23,215 nucleotides of DNA, taken from the NCBI GenBank assembly GCA_013696785.1, contig JACCXW010000286.1, positions 1 to 23,215 on the forward strand. The letters are read 5' to 3'. Origin of the DNA: Geodermatophilaceae bacterium. GTDB taxonomy: Bacteria > Actinomycetota > Actinomycetes > Mycobacteriales > Geodermatophilaceae. The notes beneath the pieces were generated by a model. It was not told the DNA's origin and searched no databases. It was given only the letters and a program-made list of their open reading frames with translations. A program made the translations under genes and the position numbers. Within the stretch, counting starts at the first letter, position 1, and each line of letters begins with the position of its first letter. Shown in pieces: positions 1-6,437 of this stretch.

Positions 1-272
1 AGGTAGGGCACCTCCCGGGCGCCGCGGGCTCCGCGGCGCTCCGCGGTCGGAGCCAGGAACCCTTGCTCCACCAGGAGCCGCACGTGATGCAACACCGTGG
101 CAGGGTTTCGGCCCAGGCGTTGGGCGATCTGCTTGTTCGTCATCGGCTCGCCCAGGCAGGCCCGCAGGATCCGCAGCCGGAAAGTACTGCTCAGTGCCCG
201 CGCCTCAGCGGCTGTCGCCAGCCGACGATCTCCGTTCAGGCCCGGGCCCCGTTGCGGGGATAGCTCGGTCAC
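1..272 (-). CDS. ArsR-family winged-helix transcriptional regulator, C-terminus beyond window
   Basis: The first 90 codons of a small DNA-binding protein are visible; the rest lies beyond the left edge. Residues about 23-85 form an ArsR/HTH_20-type winged helix: the helix RALSSTFRLRILRA, then the segment PMTNKQIAQRLGRNPATVLH with the recognition helix, then HHVRLLVEQGFL and a basic wing. Many ArsR-family proteins repress an adjacent exporter and release DNA on binding a metal or small molecule; the sensing residues cannot be judged here. The GTG start is preferred because TACGCT, a good -10 box, lies six bases before it, which fits a leaderless mRNA. The gene diverges from the MFS exporter at 343, and a perfect dyad lies between them. 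The family call is firm; the ligand is unknown. Confidence 0.85.
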   Translation of the reverse strand, partial: MTELSPQRGPGLNGDRRLATAAEARALSSTFRLRILRACLGEPMTNKQIAQRLGRNPATVLHHVRLLVEQGFLAPTAERRGARGAREVPY

Positions 273-278
273 GCTGAG

Positions 279-284
279 AGCGTA
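279..284 (-). promoter_or_regulatory. -10 box of the ArsR-type gene, leaderless
   Basis: TACGCT on the minus strand matches TANNNT and ends six bases before the GTG at 272. No Shine-Dalgarno sequence is present, so the transcript probably begins at or next to the start codon. No convincing -35 is seen at 17-18 bp. Confidence 0.5.
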
Positions 285-304
285 ACGGCTCGGCGAATAA
301 GTGA

Positions 305-334
305 TTGACAAGTCCCAATCGCTGGGACCACGCT
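305..334 (+). promoter_or_regulatory. MFS exporter promoter with operator dyad in the -35/-10 spacer
   Basis: A perfect -35 hexamer, TTGACA (305-310), is followed after 18 bp by a weak -10, CACGCT (329-334), and the MFS ATG begins eight bases later. The spacer is filled by a perfect inverted repeat, GTCCCA (312-317), ATCGC, TGGGAC (323-328). A dyad in this position would let the divergently encoded ArsR-type protein block RNA polymerase. That role is inferred from position and family. Confidence 0.65.
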
Positions 335-342
335 CGTGAGCC

Positions 343-1617
343 ATGAGCCAGCAGACCGCCGTGACGTCGCGCAGCCTGATTTTCCACCACGACTTCCGGC
401 AGCTGTGGATCGGCGATTCGATCAGCCAGTTCGGCACGCAGGTCAGCCTCATCGCGCTCCCGTACCTGGCCGTCACCCAGCTCGGCGCGGACGAGTTCCA
501 GATGGGTGTCCTCGGGACGCTGGAGTTCCTGGCTTTTCTCGTCATCGGACTGCCGGCCGGCGCGTGGGTGGACCGCTGGCGTCGACAGCGGGTGCTGATC
601 AGCAACGACCTGATCAGGGCCGCCGCATTGGGCTCGCTGCCGCTGGCCTACCTCTTCGACATGCTGACCCTCGGCCAGCTCTTCGTGGTGGCCCTGGTAA
701 CCGGAACCGCGACGGTGTTCTTCGACGTCGCCTACCAGAGCTACCTGCCGGCGATCGTCGACCGGCGCCAGATCACCGAAGGCAACTCCAAGCTGGAGAT
801 CAGCCGGGCCGTGGCCCAGGTCTCCGGGCCCGGGCTGGGCGGTTGGATGATAAAGATCCTCGGTACGCCGTTGATGATCGCCGTCGACGCTGTCAGCTTC
901 CTGCTGTCGGCATGCTTCATCTCGCGGATCAAGCACGAAGAGCCGGCGCACGACAAGACCACCCGGCGGGCCCTGCGGGTCGAGATCGCCGAGGGCGTCC
1001 GGTTCGTCGCCGGACACCCGCTGCTGCGCCGGATCGCCGCGTGCACGTCATTGTTCAACCTGTTCAGCTCGCTCAGCGCGCCATTGCTGATCCTCTTCAT
1101 GGTGCGGGACCTGGAGTTCGAGCCGGGGTTGATCGGCCTGGTGTTCTCGGCCGGGGCCGTCGGTGGGTTGGTCGGCGCGGTTGCGGCCACCCCGCTGGCG
1201 AAATGGGTGGGAGAGGGCCGCGTCATCCCGCTGGGAGCGTTCCTGGCGGTGCCCTTCACGTTCCTGTATCCGCTGGCTGCCTTCGGTCCGGCGGTGCCAC
1301 TGCTGATCGCGGGCGGGTTCGGGTTGTCATTCGCCGTGGTCGTCTACAACGTCGCGCAGGTCAGTTTCCGGCAGCGCATGTGCCCACCGCATCTGCTCGG
1401 CCGGATGAACGCGACCATCCGGTTCCTGGTCTGGGGCACGATGCCCTTCGGCGCGTTCGCCGGCGGCGTCATCGGCCAGCAGTTCTCCGTGGTCACCGCT
1501 CTCTGGGTTGCGGCCGTCGGCTCATTTCTGGCCTCGCTCCCGGTGATCCTGTCGCCGCTGATCGGGATGCGCACGCTCCCGGACGAGTACGACGAGCACC
1601 CAGACGCTGCCGTATAA
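343..1617 (+). CDS. MFS transporter, MFS_3/exporter type
   Basis: This 424-residue protein has the length and hydrophobicity of a 12-helix major facilitator. The N-terminus FHHDFRQLWIGDSISQFGTQ and the loop GAWVDRWRRQRVLISNDLIR between helices 2 and 3 are typical of the MFS_3 group (EntS- and macrolide-efflux-like proton antiporters). It probably exports a small toxic compound or secondary metabolite across the cytoplasmic membrane; the substrate cannot be read from sequence. The ATG at 343 is chosen because the protein begins just before the first helix and a TTGACA-N18-CACGCT promoter ends eight bases upstream. Divergence from an ArsR-type gene, with a dyad in the promoter spacer, suggests expression induced by the exported compound. 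Confidence 0.85.
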   Translation: MSQQTAVTSRSLIFHHDFRQLWIGDSISQFGTQVSLIALPYLAVTQLGADEFQMGVLGTLEFLAFLVIGLPAGAWVDRWRRQRVLISNDLIRAAALGSLPLAYLFDMLTLGQLFVVALVTGTATVFFDVAYQSYLPAIVDRRQITEGNSKLEISRAVAQVSGPGLGGWMIKILGTPLMIAVDAVSFLLSACFISRIKHEEPAHDKTTRRALRVEIAEGVRFVAGHPLLRRIAACTSLFNLFSSLSAPLLILFMVRDLEFEPGLIGLVFSAGAVGGLVGAVAATPLAKWVGEGRVIPLGAFLAVPFTFLYPLAAFGPAVPLLIAGGFGLSFAVVVYNVAQVSFRQRMCPPHLLGRMNATIRFLVWGTMPFGAFAGGVIGQQFSVVTALWVAAVGSFLASLPVILSPLIGMRTLPDEYDEHPDAAV

Positions 1618-1626
1618 CCGCCGGCC

Positions 1627-1632
1627 TACAGT
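1627..1632 (+). promoter_or_regulatory. -10 box of the 1638 gene, leaderless
   Basis: TACAGT matches TANNNT and ends five bases before the ATG at 1638. The 20-bp gap after the MFS stop has no Shine-Dalgarno sequence, so the downstream gene seems to have its own leaderless promoter rather than depend on readthrough. Confidence 0.5.
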
Positions 1633-1637
1633 GCCTC

Positions 1638-2054
1638 ATGAGCAAGAACGTCGTGGGATCGGGCACTGCCGAGGACCCGTGGGTGCTACAGACGCCACCA
1701 GGGACCTTGGAGTACACGATGTACCGCGACGACGCGACCGATCCGCCGCGGCTGGTCTGCAAAGTCGGCAGCACCACCCTGAGCTACGACGTCCGGTGCC
1801 TGAACGACCTGCACGCCATGTTGCGTGAGCACGGGGACTGGATGCCGCTCGGCTCCGTCGACGAGCAGAAACCGGCCAAGGACGGGACGGTCGAGGCGTG
1901 GGGACGTTCCGCCGACAACCCCGTGGGCGGCTGGTATGGGCTGCGCAAGGGCTATCGCGGGCGCTTCGCGATGTACGTGCCCCCGCTGATGGAGGCGCTC
2001 GGCCTGGTCGAGCTGGAACACGAACCGCGCAACAACCGGATGCGAGCTCGCTGA
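1638..2054 (+). CDS. Conserved actinobacterial protein of unknown function, DUF6855-like
   Basis: A 138-residue soluble protein without a signal peptide or membrane segment. It opens with VVGSGTAEDPWVLQTPPGT and ends with a basic tail, EHEPRNNRMRAR; the middle holds KPAKDGTVEAWGRS and NPVGGWYGLRKGYRGRFAMY. From memory this matches a small family found in many actinobacteria (I believe DUF6855); no function is known to me. The frame is open upstream through the whole MFS gene, but that part is antisense-like noise, and the ATG at 1638 is supported by TACAGT five bases before it. The gene converges on dapF with only five bases between the stop codons. Coding status is strong; function is unknown. 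Confidence 0.8.
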   Translation: MSKNVVGSGTAEDPWVLQTPPGTLEYTMYRDDATDPPRLVCKVGSTTLSYDVRCLNDLHAMLREHGDWMPLGSVDEQKPAKDGTVEAWGRSADNPVGGWYGLRKGYRGRFAMYVPPLMEALGLVELEHEPRNNRMRAR

Positions 2055-2059
2055 CGGGT

Positions 2060-2890
2060 TCAGCCGGCGATCGCGCTGAGCCAGCCTGGATCGAGCACGC
2101 CGGAGCCGACGATCACGGCCGGACCGGACAGAAAGGCTCCGAACCGGTCGATCCTGACGAGCACACGGCCACCGGGCTGATCCACGGCCACGGTGCCCTC
2201 CGAGCCGGCCAGTACCGTGGCCGTAACGGCGCAGGCGCCGGTGCCGCAGGCGGCCGTCTCCCCCACCCCCCGCTCATGCACCCGCATCCGCACGTGCGCA
2301 TCGGCGCCGTCGACCGGATCGTCCAGCAGGTTGGCGAACTCCACGTTGACCCCACCGGGAAACACGGTCCCGTCGGCAATCGGTGCCTTCGTGAGGTCCA
2401 GGTCGGTCACCGGCGTCGGTGTCATGCACACCAGGTGCGGATTGCCCACCGACACCGCTGTCCCGGCGTACGCCTGACTGCCGAGTCGGGCCACCGATCC
2501 CCCACCCAGCAGTGCGGGACCCATCTCCACGCCAACCGTGCCGTCGGTGCCCACAACCGCCCCCCGTACGCCGGAGCGGGTGTCGATCCGCTGCTCGCCG
2601 TACTCGGCCTGCCCGCTCCGGACGAGGAACAACGCGAACAGCCGCAAGCCGTTGCCGCACATCTCGGCCAGCGAACCGTCGGCGTTGCGGTGGTCCATGA
2701 ACCACCGCACCCCGTCGGCCGCGCTCACCGCAACGCGCAGGACGCCGTCGGCGCCGAGGCCGGCGCGGCGGTCGCAGAGCGCGCGAACGAGCCCAGGTGT
2801 CAGCCCGGCCTCGTCAGCCAGATCCGGGAGCAACACGAAGTCGTTCTGCGTGCCATGCCCCTTGACGTAGCGCACGGCTTCGTGGGTCAC
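2060..2890 (-). CDS. dapF: Diaminopimelate epimerase
   Basis: DapF converts LL-diaminopimelate to the meso form, giving the cross-linking residue of peptidoglycan and the precursor of lysine; it acts in the cytosol without a cofactor. The 276-residue protein has both catalytic cysteines of the family: C78 in MCGNG and C215 in ACGTGAC. The N-terminal KGHGTQNDF and the NPHLV loop near residues 150-154 are also typical. The GTG at 2890 is chosen over an upstream start because it overlaps the miaA stop as GTGA, a classic coupling junction, and puts KGHGTQNDF at the usual distance from the N-terminus. It is the last gene of the LigB-like-miaA-dapF operon, an order shared with mycobacteria. Confidence 0.95.
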   Translation of the reverse strand: MTHEAVRYVKGHGTQNDFVLLPDLADEAGLTPGLVRALCDRRAGLGADGVLRVAVSAADGVRWFMDHRNADGSLAEMCGNGLRLFALFLVRSGQAEYGEQRIDTRSGVRGAVVGTDGTVGVEMGPALLGGGSVARLGSQAYAGTAVSVGNPHLVCMTPTPVTDLDLTKAPIADGTVFPGGVNVEFANLLDDPVDGADAHVRMRVHERGVGETAACGTGACAVTATVLAGSEGTVAVDQPGGRVLVRIDRFGAFLSGPAVIVGSGVLDPGWLSAIAG

Positions 2891-3789
2891 GGCCCGATGG
2901 TACGGGCGATCGCATCCGCGTCGACGGATTCGCCGTCGTACCAACGAATCCGCGGATCGCGACGGAACCAGGACCGCTGCCGCCGGACGAATCGCCGTGT
3001 GGCGTAGACGGTCGCCATGCGTGCCTCATCCGCTGTCGCGAGACCATCCACATAGGACAGTGCCTGCGCATACCCGAGAGCGCGGCTCGCGGTGACCCCG
3101 TCCCGAAGTCCGCGCGGGACAAGCGACAGCACCTCTTCGACCAGACCGGCCGCCCACATGCCCGCGATCCGCTTTTCGAGGCGCACGTCCAGGGATTCCG
3201 GCTCGATGTCCAGGCCGACGTGGACGACGTCGTACAGCGACGTGTACGACGGAAGCGTGGCCGAGTACGGCTGCCCGGTCAGCTCGATGACTTCGAGGGC
3301 GCGCACGATCCGGCGGCCGTTCTGACGGTGGATCCTGGCGGCGGACACCGGATCGAGGGCCAGCAGCCGCTCATGCAGGGCGTTGGGTCCCAGCGCTGCC
3401 AGCTCGGCTTCGAGAAGTCCCCGCGTGCCAGGATCGGTGCCGGGAAATTGCAGGTCGTCCAGGACCGCCCGCAGGTAGAGCCCTGAGCCACCTACCAGGA
3501 CCGGTACGGACCGCCGGGCGAGGATCTCAGCGAGCACCGAACGCGCCAGCTCCTGGTACGCCGCCACACTCGCCGTCCGGCTGACGTCCCAGACGTCGAG
3601 CAGGTGGTGCGGCACACCCCGCCGCCCGGAGAACGGCAGCTTCGCCGTGCCGATGTCCATGCCGCGGTAGAGCTGCATCGAGTCGGCGTTGACGACCTCA
3701 CCGCCGAGTCGCTGCGCGAGCGCGATGCCGAGCTCGCTCTTACCGACGCCGGTCGGCCCGAGGACCGCGACGACCCGGCCGGGAAGCAT
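2887..3789 (-). CDS. miaA: tRNA dimethylallyltransferase MiaA
   Basis: MiaA transfers a dimethylallyl group from dimethylallyl diphosphate to N6 of A37 in tRNAs that read codons starting with U, giving i6A37. The 300-residue protein begins with a P-loop, GPTGVGKSE (11-19), followed by NADSMQLYRGMDIGTAKL (34-51), the family signature around the substrate and tRNA site. GGSGLYLRAVLDDL is the next conserved block. The length is normal. The ATG overlaps the upstream stop by one base (TGATG) and the stop overlaps the dapF GTG, so all three genes are probably translated in series. MiaB, which acts on the MiaA product, is encoded 2.6 kb away at 6424-7839. Confidence 0.95.
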   Translation of the reverse strand: MLPGRVVAVLGPTGVGKSELGIALAQRLGGEVVNADSMQLYRGMDIGTAKLPFSGRRGVPHHLLDVWDVSRTASVAAYQELARSVLAEILARRSVPVLVGGSGLYLRAVLDDLQFPGTDPGTRGLLEAELAALGPNALHERLLALDPVSAARIHRQNGRRIVRALEVIELTGQPYSATLPSYTSLYDVVHVGLDIEPESLDVRLEKRIAGMWAAGLVEEVLSLVPRGLRDGVTASRALGYAQALSYVDGLATADEARMATVYATRRFVRRQRSWFRRDPRIRWYDGESVDADAIARTIGP

Positions 3790-4484
3790 CAGTACTGCGC
3801 CCAGAACGCGACGGTGTAGCCGACGCCGAAGGGCGCGCCGTAGTACAGCAACTCGGCAACGACCCGGACGTCTCGCAGGCGATGCCCGGCGAGCCGCCAG
3901 GCCGCGACGCCCTGCGCCTGGACCTCGACGCCGAGGCGCGAGTCCAGCGAGGACAGGCTGGCTGCGTCGCCTGCGGCCAGTGCGGCAGCCACCGCATCGT
4001 CGAACTCAACCGCGGCAGGGTGGTGGGTGCCAGGAGCCTCGAGGTCGCGCATCGCCGAGCCGTCAGCCAACACGAGCAGCGCCCCGTTGCCGACGAACTC
4101 TGCCGCGAGATCACGCAGCTGCTGATCGTCGGCTGCACCGGGCACGGACAGCGCCAGCCGCTCGCCGGCGTACCCGGCCCGGTCGAGCAACCACGCGCCA
4201 ACGGTCAGCGACAGCGGGAGCCGGGCACCGTCGGGACCCGCATGCGCCGACAGCTGCGCCTGAACCGGTCGCCCGAATGAGGCCAGGCTCCCCACATCCC
4301 CCGCGCCGTACCACTGCTCCGACGGTCCACTGCCCACGATCCACACCACGTCGGGTTCGGATGCGAGCATCCGGTCTACCGCCGTCGAGGAGGCAGCCCG
4401 TACGTCGGCCAGCTCGGGAATCGGGCCGCCGCACAGTTCTGGCACGAGCGCGGGTGGATGCGGCACGAATGCGACGGCGAGCAC
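3789..4484 (-). CDS. LigB/class III extradiol dioxygenase-like protein of unknown function
   Basis: A 231-residue protein beginning VLAVAFVPHPPALVPEL, the usual opening of the class III extradiol dioxygenase (LigB/MEMO-like) fold. It occupies the place of M. tuberculosis Rv2728c, between the DUF349 gene and miaA. The second metal-ligand region, normally VSPHGP-like, reads WIVGSGP, so a histidine is missing; HH in GTHHPAA is retained. An active dioxygenase therefore seems unlikely, and a structural or other hydrolytic role is possible. The GTG at 4484 is preferred because TACCCT lies six bases upstream and the family starts close to the PHPP motif; a GTG at 4526 would add 14 atypical residues. 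The stop overlaps the miaA start. Confidence 0.8.
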   Translation of the reverse strand: MLAVAFVPHPPALVPELCGGPIPELADVRAASSTAVDRMLASEPDVVWIVGSGPSEQWYGAGDVGSLASFGRPVQAQLSAHAGPDGARLPLSLTVGAWLLDRAGYAGERLALSVPGAADDQQLRDLAAEFVGNGALLVLADGSAMRDLEAPGTHHPAAVEFDDAVAAALAAGDAASLSSLDSRLGVEVQAQGVAAWRLAGHRLRDVRVVAELLYYGAPFGVGYTVAFWAQY

Positions 4485-4490
4485 CGGGGC

Positions 4491-4496
4491 AGGGTA
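4491..4496 (-). promoter_or_regulatory. -10 box of the LigB-like/miaA/dapF operon, leaderless
   Basis: TACCCT on the minus strand ends six bases before the GTG at 4484, matching the leaderless pattern seen elsewhere in the window. A TTGACC that could act as -35 is at 4518-4523, but the 21-bp spacing is longer than usual. If correct, one promoter serves three coupled genes. Confidence 0.45.
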
Positions 4497-4507
4497 GACG
4501 GGCACAC

Positions 4508-4571
4508 CGCCGATCCTGGTCAACACAACGTCTCAGGGAGCCGGGACAGGTTGTTTTCACCAGGATCGGCG
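4508..4571. repeat. Perfect 13-bp inverted repeat in a divergent intergenic region
   Basis: CGCCGATCCTGGT (4508-4520) and ACCAGGATCGGCG (4559-4571) are exact reverse complements separated by 38 bp. They lie in the 154-bp gap between the minus-strand LigB-like operon and the plus-strand DUF349 gene. The left arm sits 12 bp upstream of the proposed -10 at 4491. The arms could be a paired operator for one regulator of both directions or, if transcribed, a long-loop stem. Neither arm resembles an operator I know. Confidence 0.7.
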
Positions 4572-4638
4572 AGAACTGGGGGGTGCCGGGGCTCATGTGA
4601 CAATGCACCCGGGCAGGCGACGCGACGAGGAGTTCGGC

Positions 4639-5847
4639 ATGGAGCAGTCGACCGAGTGGGGTCGAATCGACGACGAGGGCACGGTGTTCGTTCGTACTTC
4701 TGCCGGCGAACGCGCGATCGGCTCATGGCAGGCCGGGGAGCCGGCCGCCGGGCTGGCGCACTTCGCCCGCCGCTACGACGATCTGGCGACCGAGGTCCAG
4801 TTGCTGGAGAAGCGGCTGGCCTCGGGTGCAGCCGATCCGGGTTCGACGCGGACCACCGCTGTGACGCTGCAGGAGGGGCTGCCGACAGCTGCCGTGCTCG
4901 GGGACGTCGACGGACTCTCCGCCCGGCTGGTCGCGGTCATCGCCGCGGCCGACGGCAAGCTCGCCGAGGTCAAGGAACAGCGGGCGCAGGCGAAGGCCGC
5001 GTCGGTCGCGGCCAAGGAGACGCTCGTGGCAGAGGCCGAGCAGATCGCGGACAGCTCGCAGTGGAAGGCCAGCGGCGACAGGCTCCGCGCGATCGTCGAC
5101 GAATGGCGCCTGATCAAGGGAATCGACCGGCGTACGGACGAACAGCTGTGGAAGCGCTTCTCCGCCGCACGTGACGCGTTCACGAAGCGTCGCGGGGCGC
5201 ACTTCGCCGAACGGGATCAGCAAGCCGACAGCGTCAAGCTGGTCAAGGAGCGGATCGTCGCCGAGGCCGAGGAACTGGCTACGTCCAAGGATTGGGGGCC
5301 TACCGCCGCCCGGATGCGCCAGCTCCTGACCGACTGGAAGGCGAGCGGGCGGGCCCGGAGGGAAGCAGAGGACGCGCTGTGGTCGCGATTCCGATCCGCC
5401 CAGGATGCTTTCTTCGCCGCCCGCAGCGCCGTGTTCTCCGAGCGCGACGCGGAGCAGGCGGCCAACCAGAAGCGCAAGGAAGCCCTGATCGCCGAGGCTG
5501 AGGCACTGGACCCGGCCGACCTCGACAAAGCGAACTCGGCGCTGCGGGACCTGCAGGAGCGCTACGACGCCGTCGGCCACGTACCGCGCGATGCCGTTCG
5601 AGGACTCGACACGAGGATGCAGGACGCCGAACGCCGGATCCGCGAGGCGGTCGAGGATGAGTGGGACCGCAGCGCGGCCGTCGAGAACCCGGTGCTCGTG
5701 CAGTTGCGCGCAGCCGCCGCCAAGGCCGAGACGCAGCTGGCCAAGGCACGGGCTGCCGGGGACGCCACGCGAGTCGCCGACGCCGAGGCCGCCCTCGCCG
5801 CCCGCCGCCAGTGGCTCGCCGAGGCGGAGAAGTCCGCTCGTCCGTGA
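4639..5847 (+). CDS. DUF349-repeat coiled-coil protein
   Basis: A 402-residue, charged, helical protein. Three DUF349 units can be traced: residues about 130-195 (QWKASGDRLRAIVDEWRLIK, then LWKRFSAARDAF), about 205-270 (KDWGPTAARMRQLLTDWKAS, then LWSRFRSAQDAF) and a degenerate one at about 280-340. The C-terminal 50 residues are alanine-rich coiled coil. DUF349 proteins are widespread; the biochemical role is not established, and the fold suggests binding to RNA, nucleotide or protein partners. It corresponds by position to M. tuberculosis Rv2731. The ATG at 4639 is chosen because GAGGAG lies six bases before it and the conserved start MEQSTEWGRIDD follows; a GTG at 4597 has no such site. The stop overlaps the next gene's GTG. 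Confidence 0.88.
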   Translation: MEQSTEWGRIDDEGTVFVRTSAGERAIGSWQAGEPAAGLAHFARRYDDLATEVQLLEKRLASGAADPGSTRTTAVTLQEGLPTAAVLGDVDGLSARLVAVIAAADGKLAEVKEQRAQAKAASVAAKETLVAEAEQIADSSQWKASGDRLRAIVDEWRLIKGIDRRTDEQLWKRFSAARDAFTKRRGAHFAERDQQADSVKLVKERIVAEAEELATSKDWGPTAARMRQLLTDWKASGRARREAEDALWSRFRSAQDAFFAARSAVFSERDAEQAANQKRKEALIAEAEALDPADLDKANSALRDLQERYDAVGHVPRDAVRGLDTRMQDAERRIREAVEDEWDRSAAVENPVLVQLRAAAAKAETQLAKARAAGDATRVADAEAALAARRQWLAEAEKSARP

Positions 5848-6437
5848 CCCGGGTGGTGACGTACGCCGACCTCGCCACCACGATCCTGCGACGTACGCCG
5901 CCGATCCCGGTCCGTCTGGTTGCCGTCGACGGGCCCGGTGGTGCCGGTAAGTCCACATACGCCGCCCGGTTGGCCGCGGCGCTCGGCGGCGTACCTGTCG
6001 TGCACACCGACGACTTCGCCTCCCACGACGAGCCGCTGCATTGGTGGCCATTGCTCGAGGAGGGGGTGCTGCGCCCATTGACCGCCGGCCGTCCGGTCCG
6101 GTACCGCCCGTACGACTGGAACTCACGCCGGCGCTCGGCCTGGGTGGAATTGCCGCCGTCTCCGGTCGTTCTCGTGGAGGGGGTGTCCTCGGCCAGGGCA
6201 GCCGCGCGGGACCGGCTGACGTACTCGGTGTGGCTGCAGACCGAGCGAGCGGAACGGTTGCGTCGCGGCCTGGAACGCGACGGCCCGGAGATGGCCGGAT
6301 TCTGGGCGGGCTGGATGGCTGAGGAGGACGCTTTCTACGCCGTCGATCCGACCGTGGACGCCGTGGACCTCGTCGTCGACGGCGATCCGCAGCGGCCGCA
6401 CGATCCGGATCGGGAGTTCGTCGTCATCCGACCCTGA
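5844..6437 (+). CDS. Uridine-kinase-like P-loop ATPase
   Basis: This 197-residue cytosolic protein has a Walker A motif, GPGGAGKST (30-38), preceded by the strand VRLVAVD. The TDDFASHDE segment, the RYRPYDW stretch and VVLVEGVSS fit the uridine kinase/phosphoribulokinase family of small-molecule kinases. Actinobacterial copies are annotated as uridine kinase or ATP-binding protein; I know of no proven substrate. The GTG start overlaps the DUF349 stop as GTGA, so the two proteins are probably made together and may work together. The open frame continues upstream inside the DUF349 gene, but that part is not kinase-like. Its 3' end overlaps the end of the convergent miaB by 14 bases, with no room for a terminator. 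Confidence 0.82.
   Translation: MTRVVTYADLATTILRRTPPIPVRLVAVDGPGGAGKSTYAARLAAALGGVPVVHTDDFASHDEPLHWWPLLEEGVLRPLTAGRPVRYRPYDWNSRRRSAWVELPPSPVVLVEGVSSARAAARDRLTYSVWLQTERAERLRRGLERDGPEMAGFWAGWMAEEDAFYAVDPTVDAVDLVVDGDPQRPHDPDREFVVIRP

Noticed and set aside
205..1017. Minus-strand open frame of 270 codons over the MFS exporter
   Set aside because: It is antisense to a clear transporter, has biased low-complexity composition and crosses the start of the ArsR-type gene. High GC makes such frames common.
4723..6126. Minus-strand open frame of 467 codons over the DUF349 and kinase genes
   Set aside because: Composition is R/G/P-rich noise and no domain is visible; both plus-strand genes are well supported.
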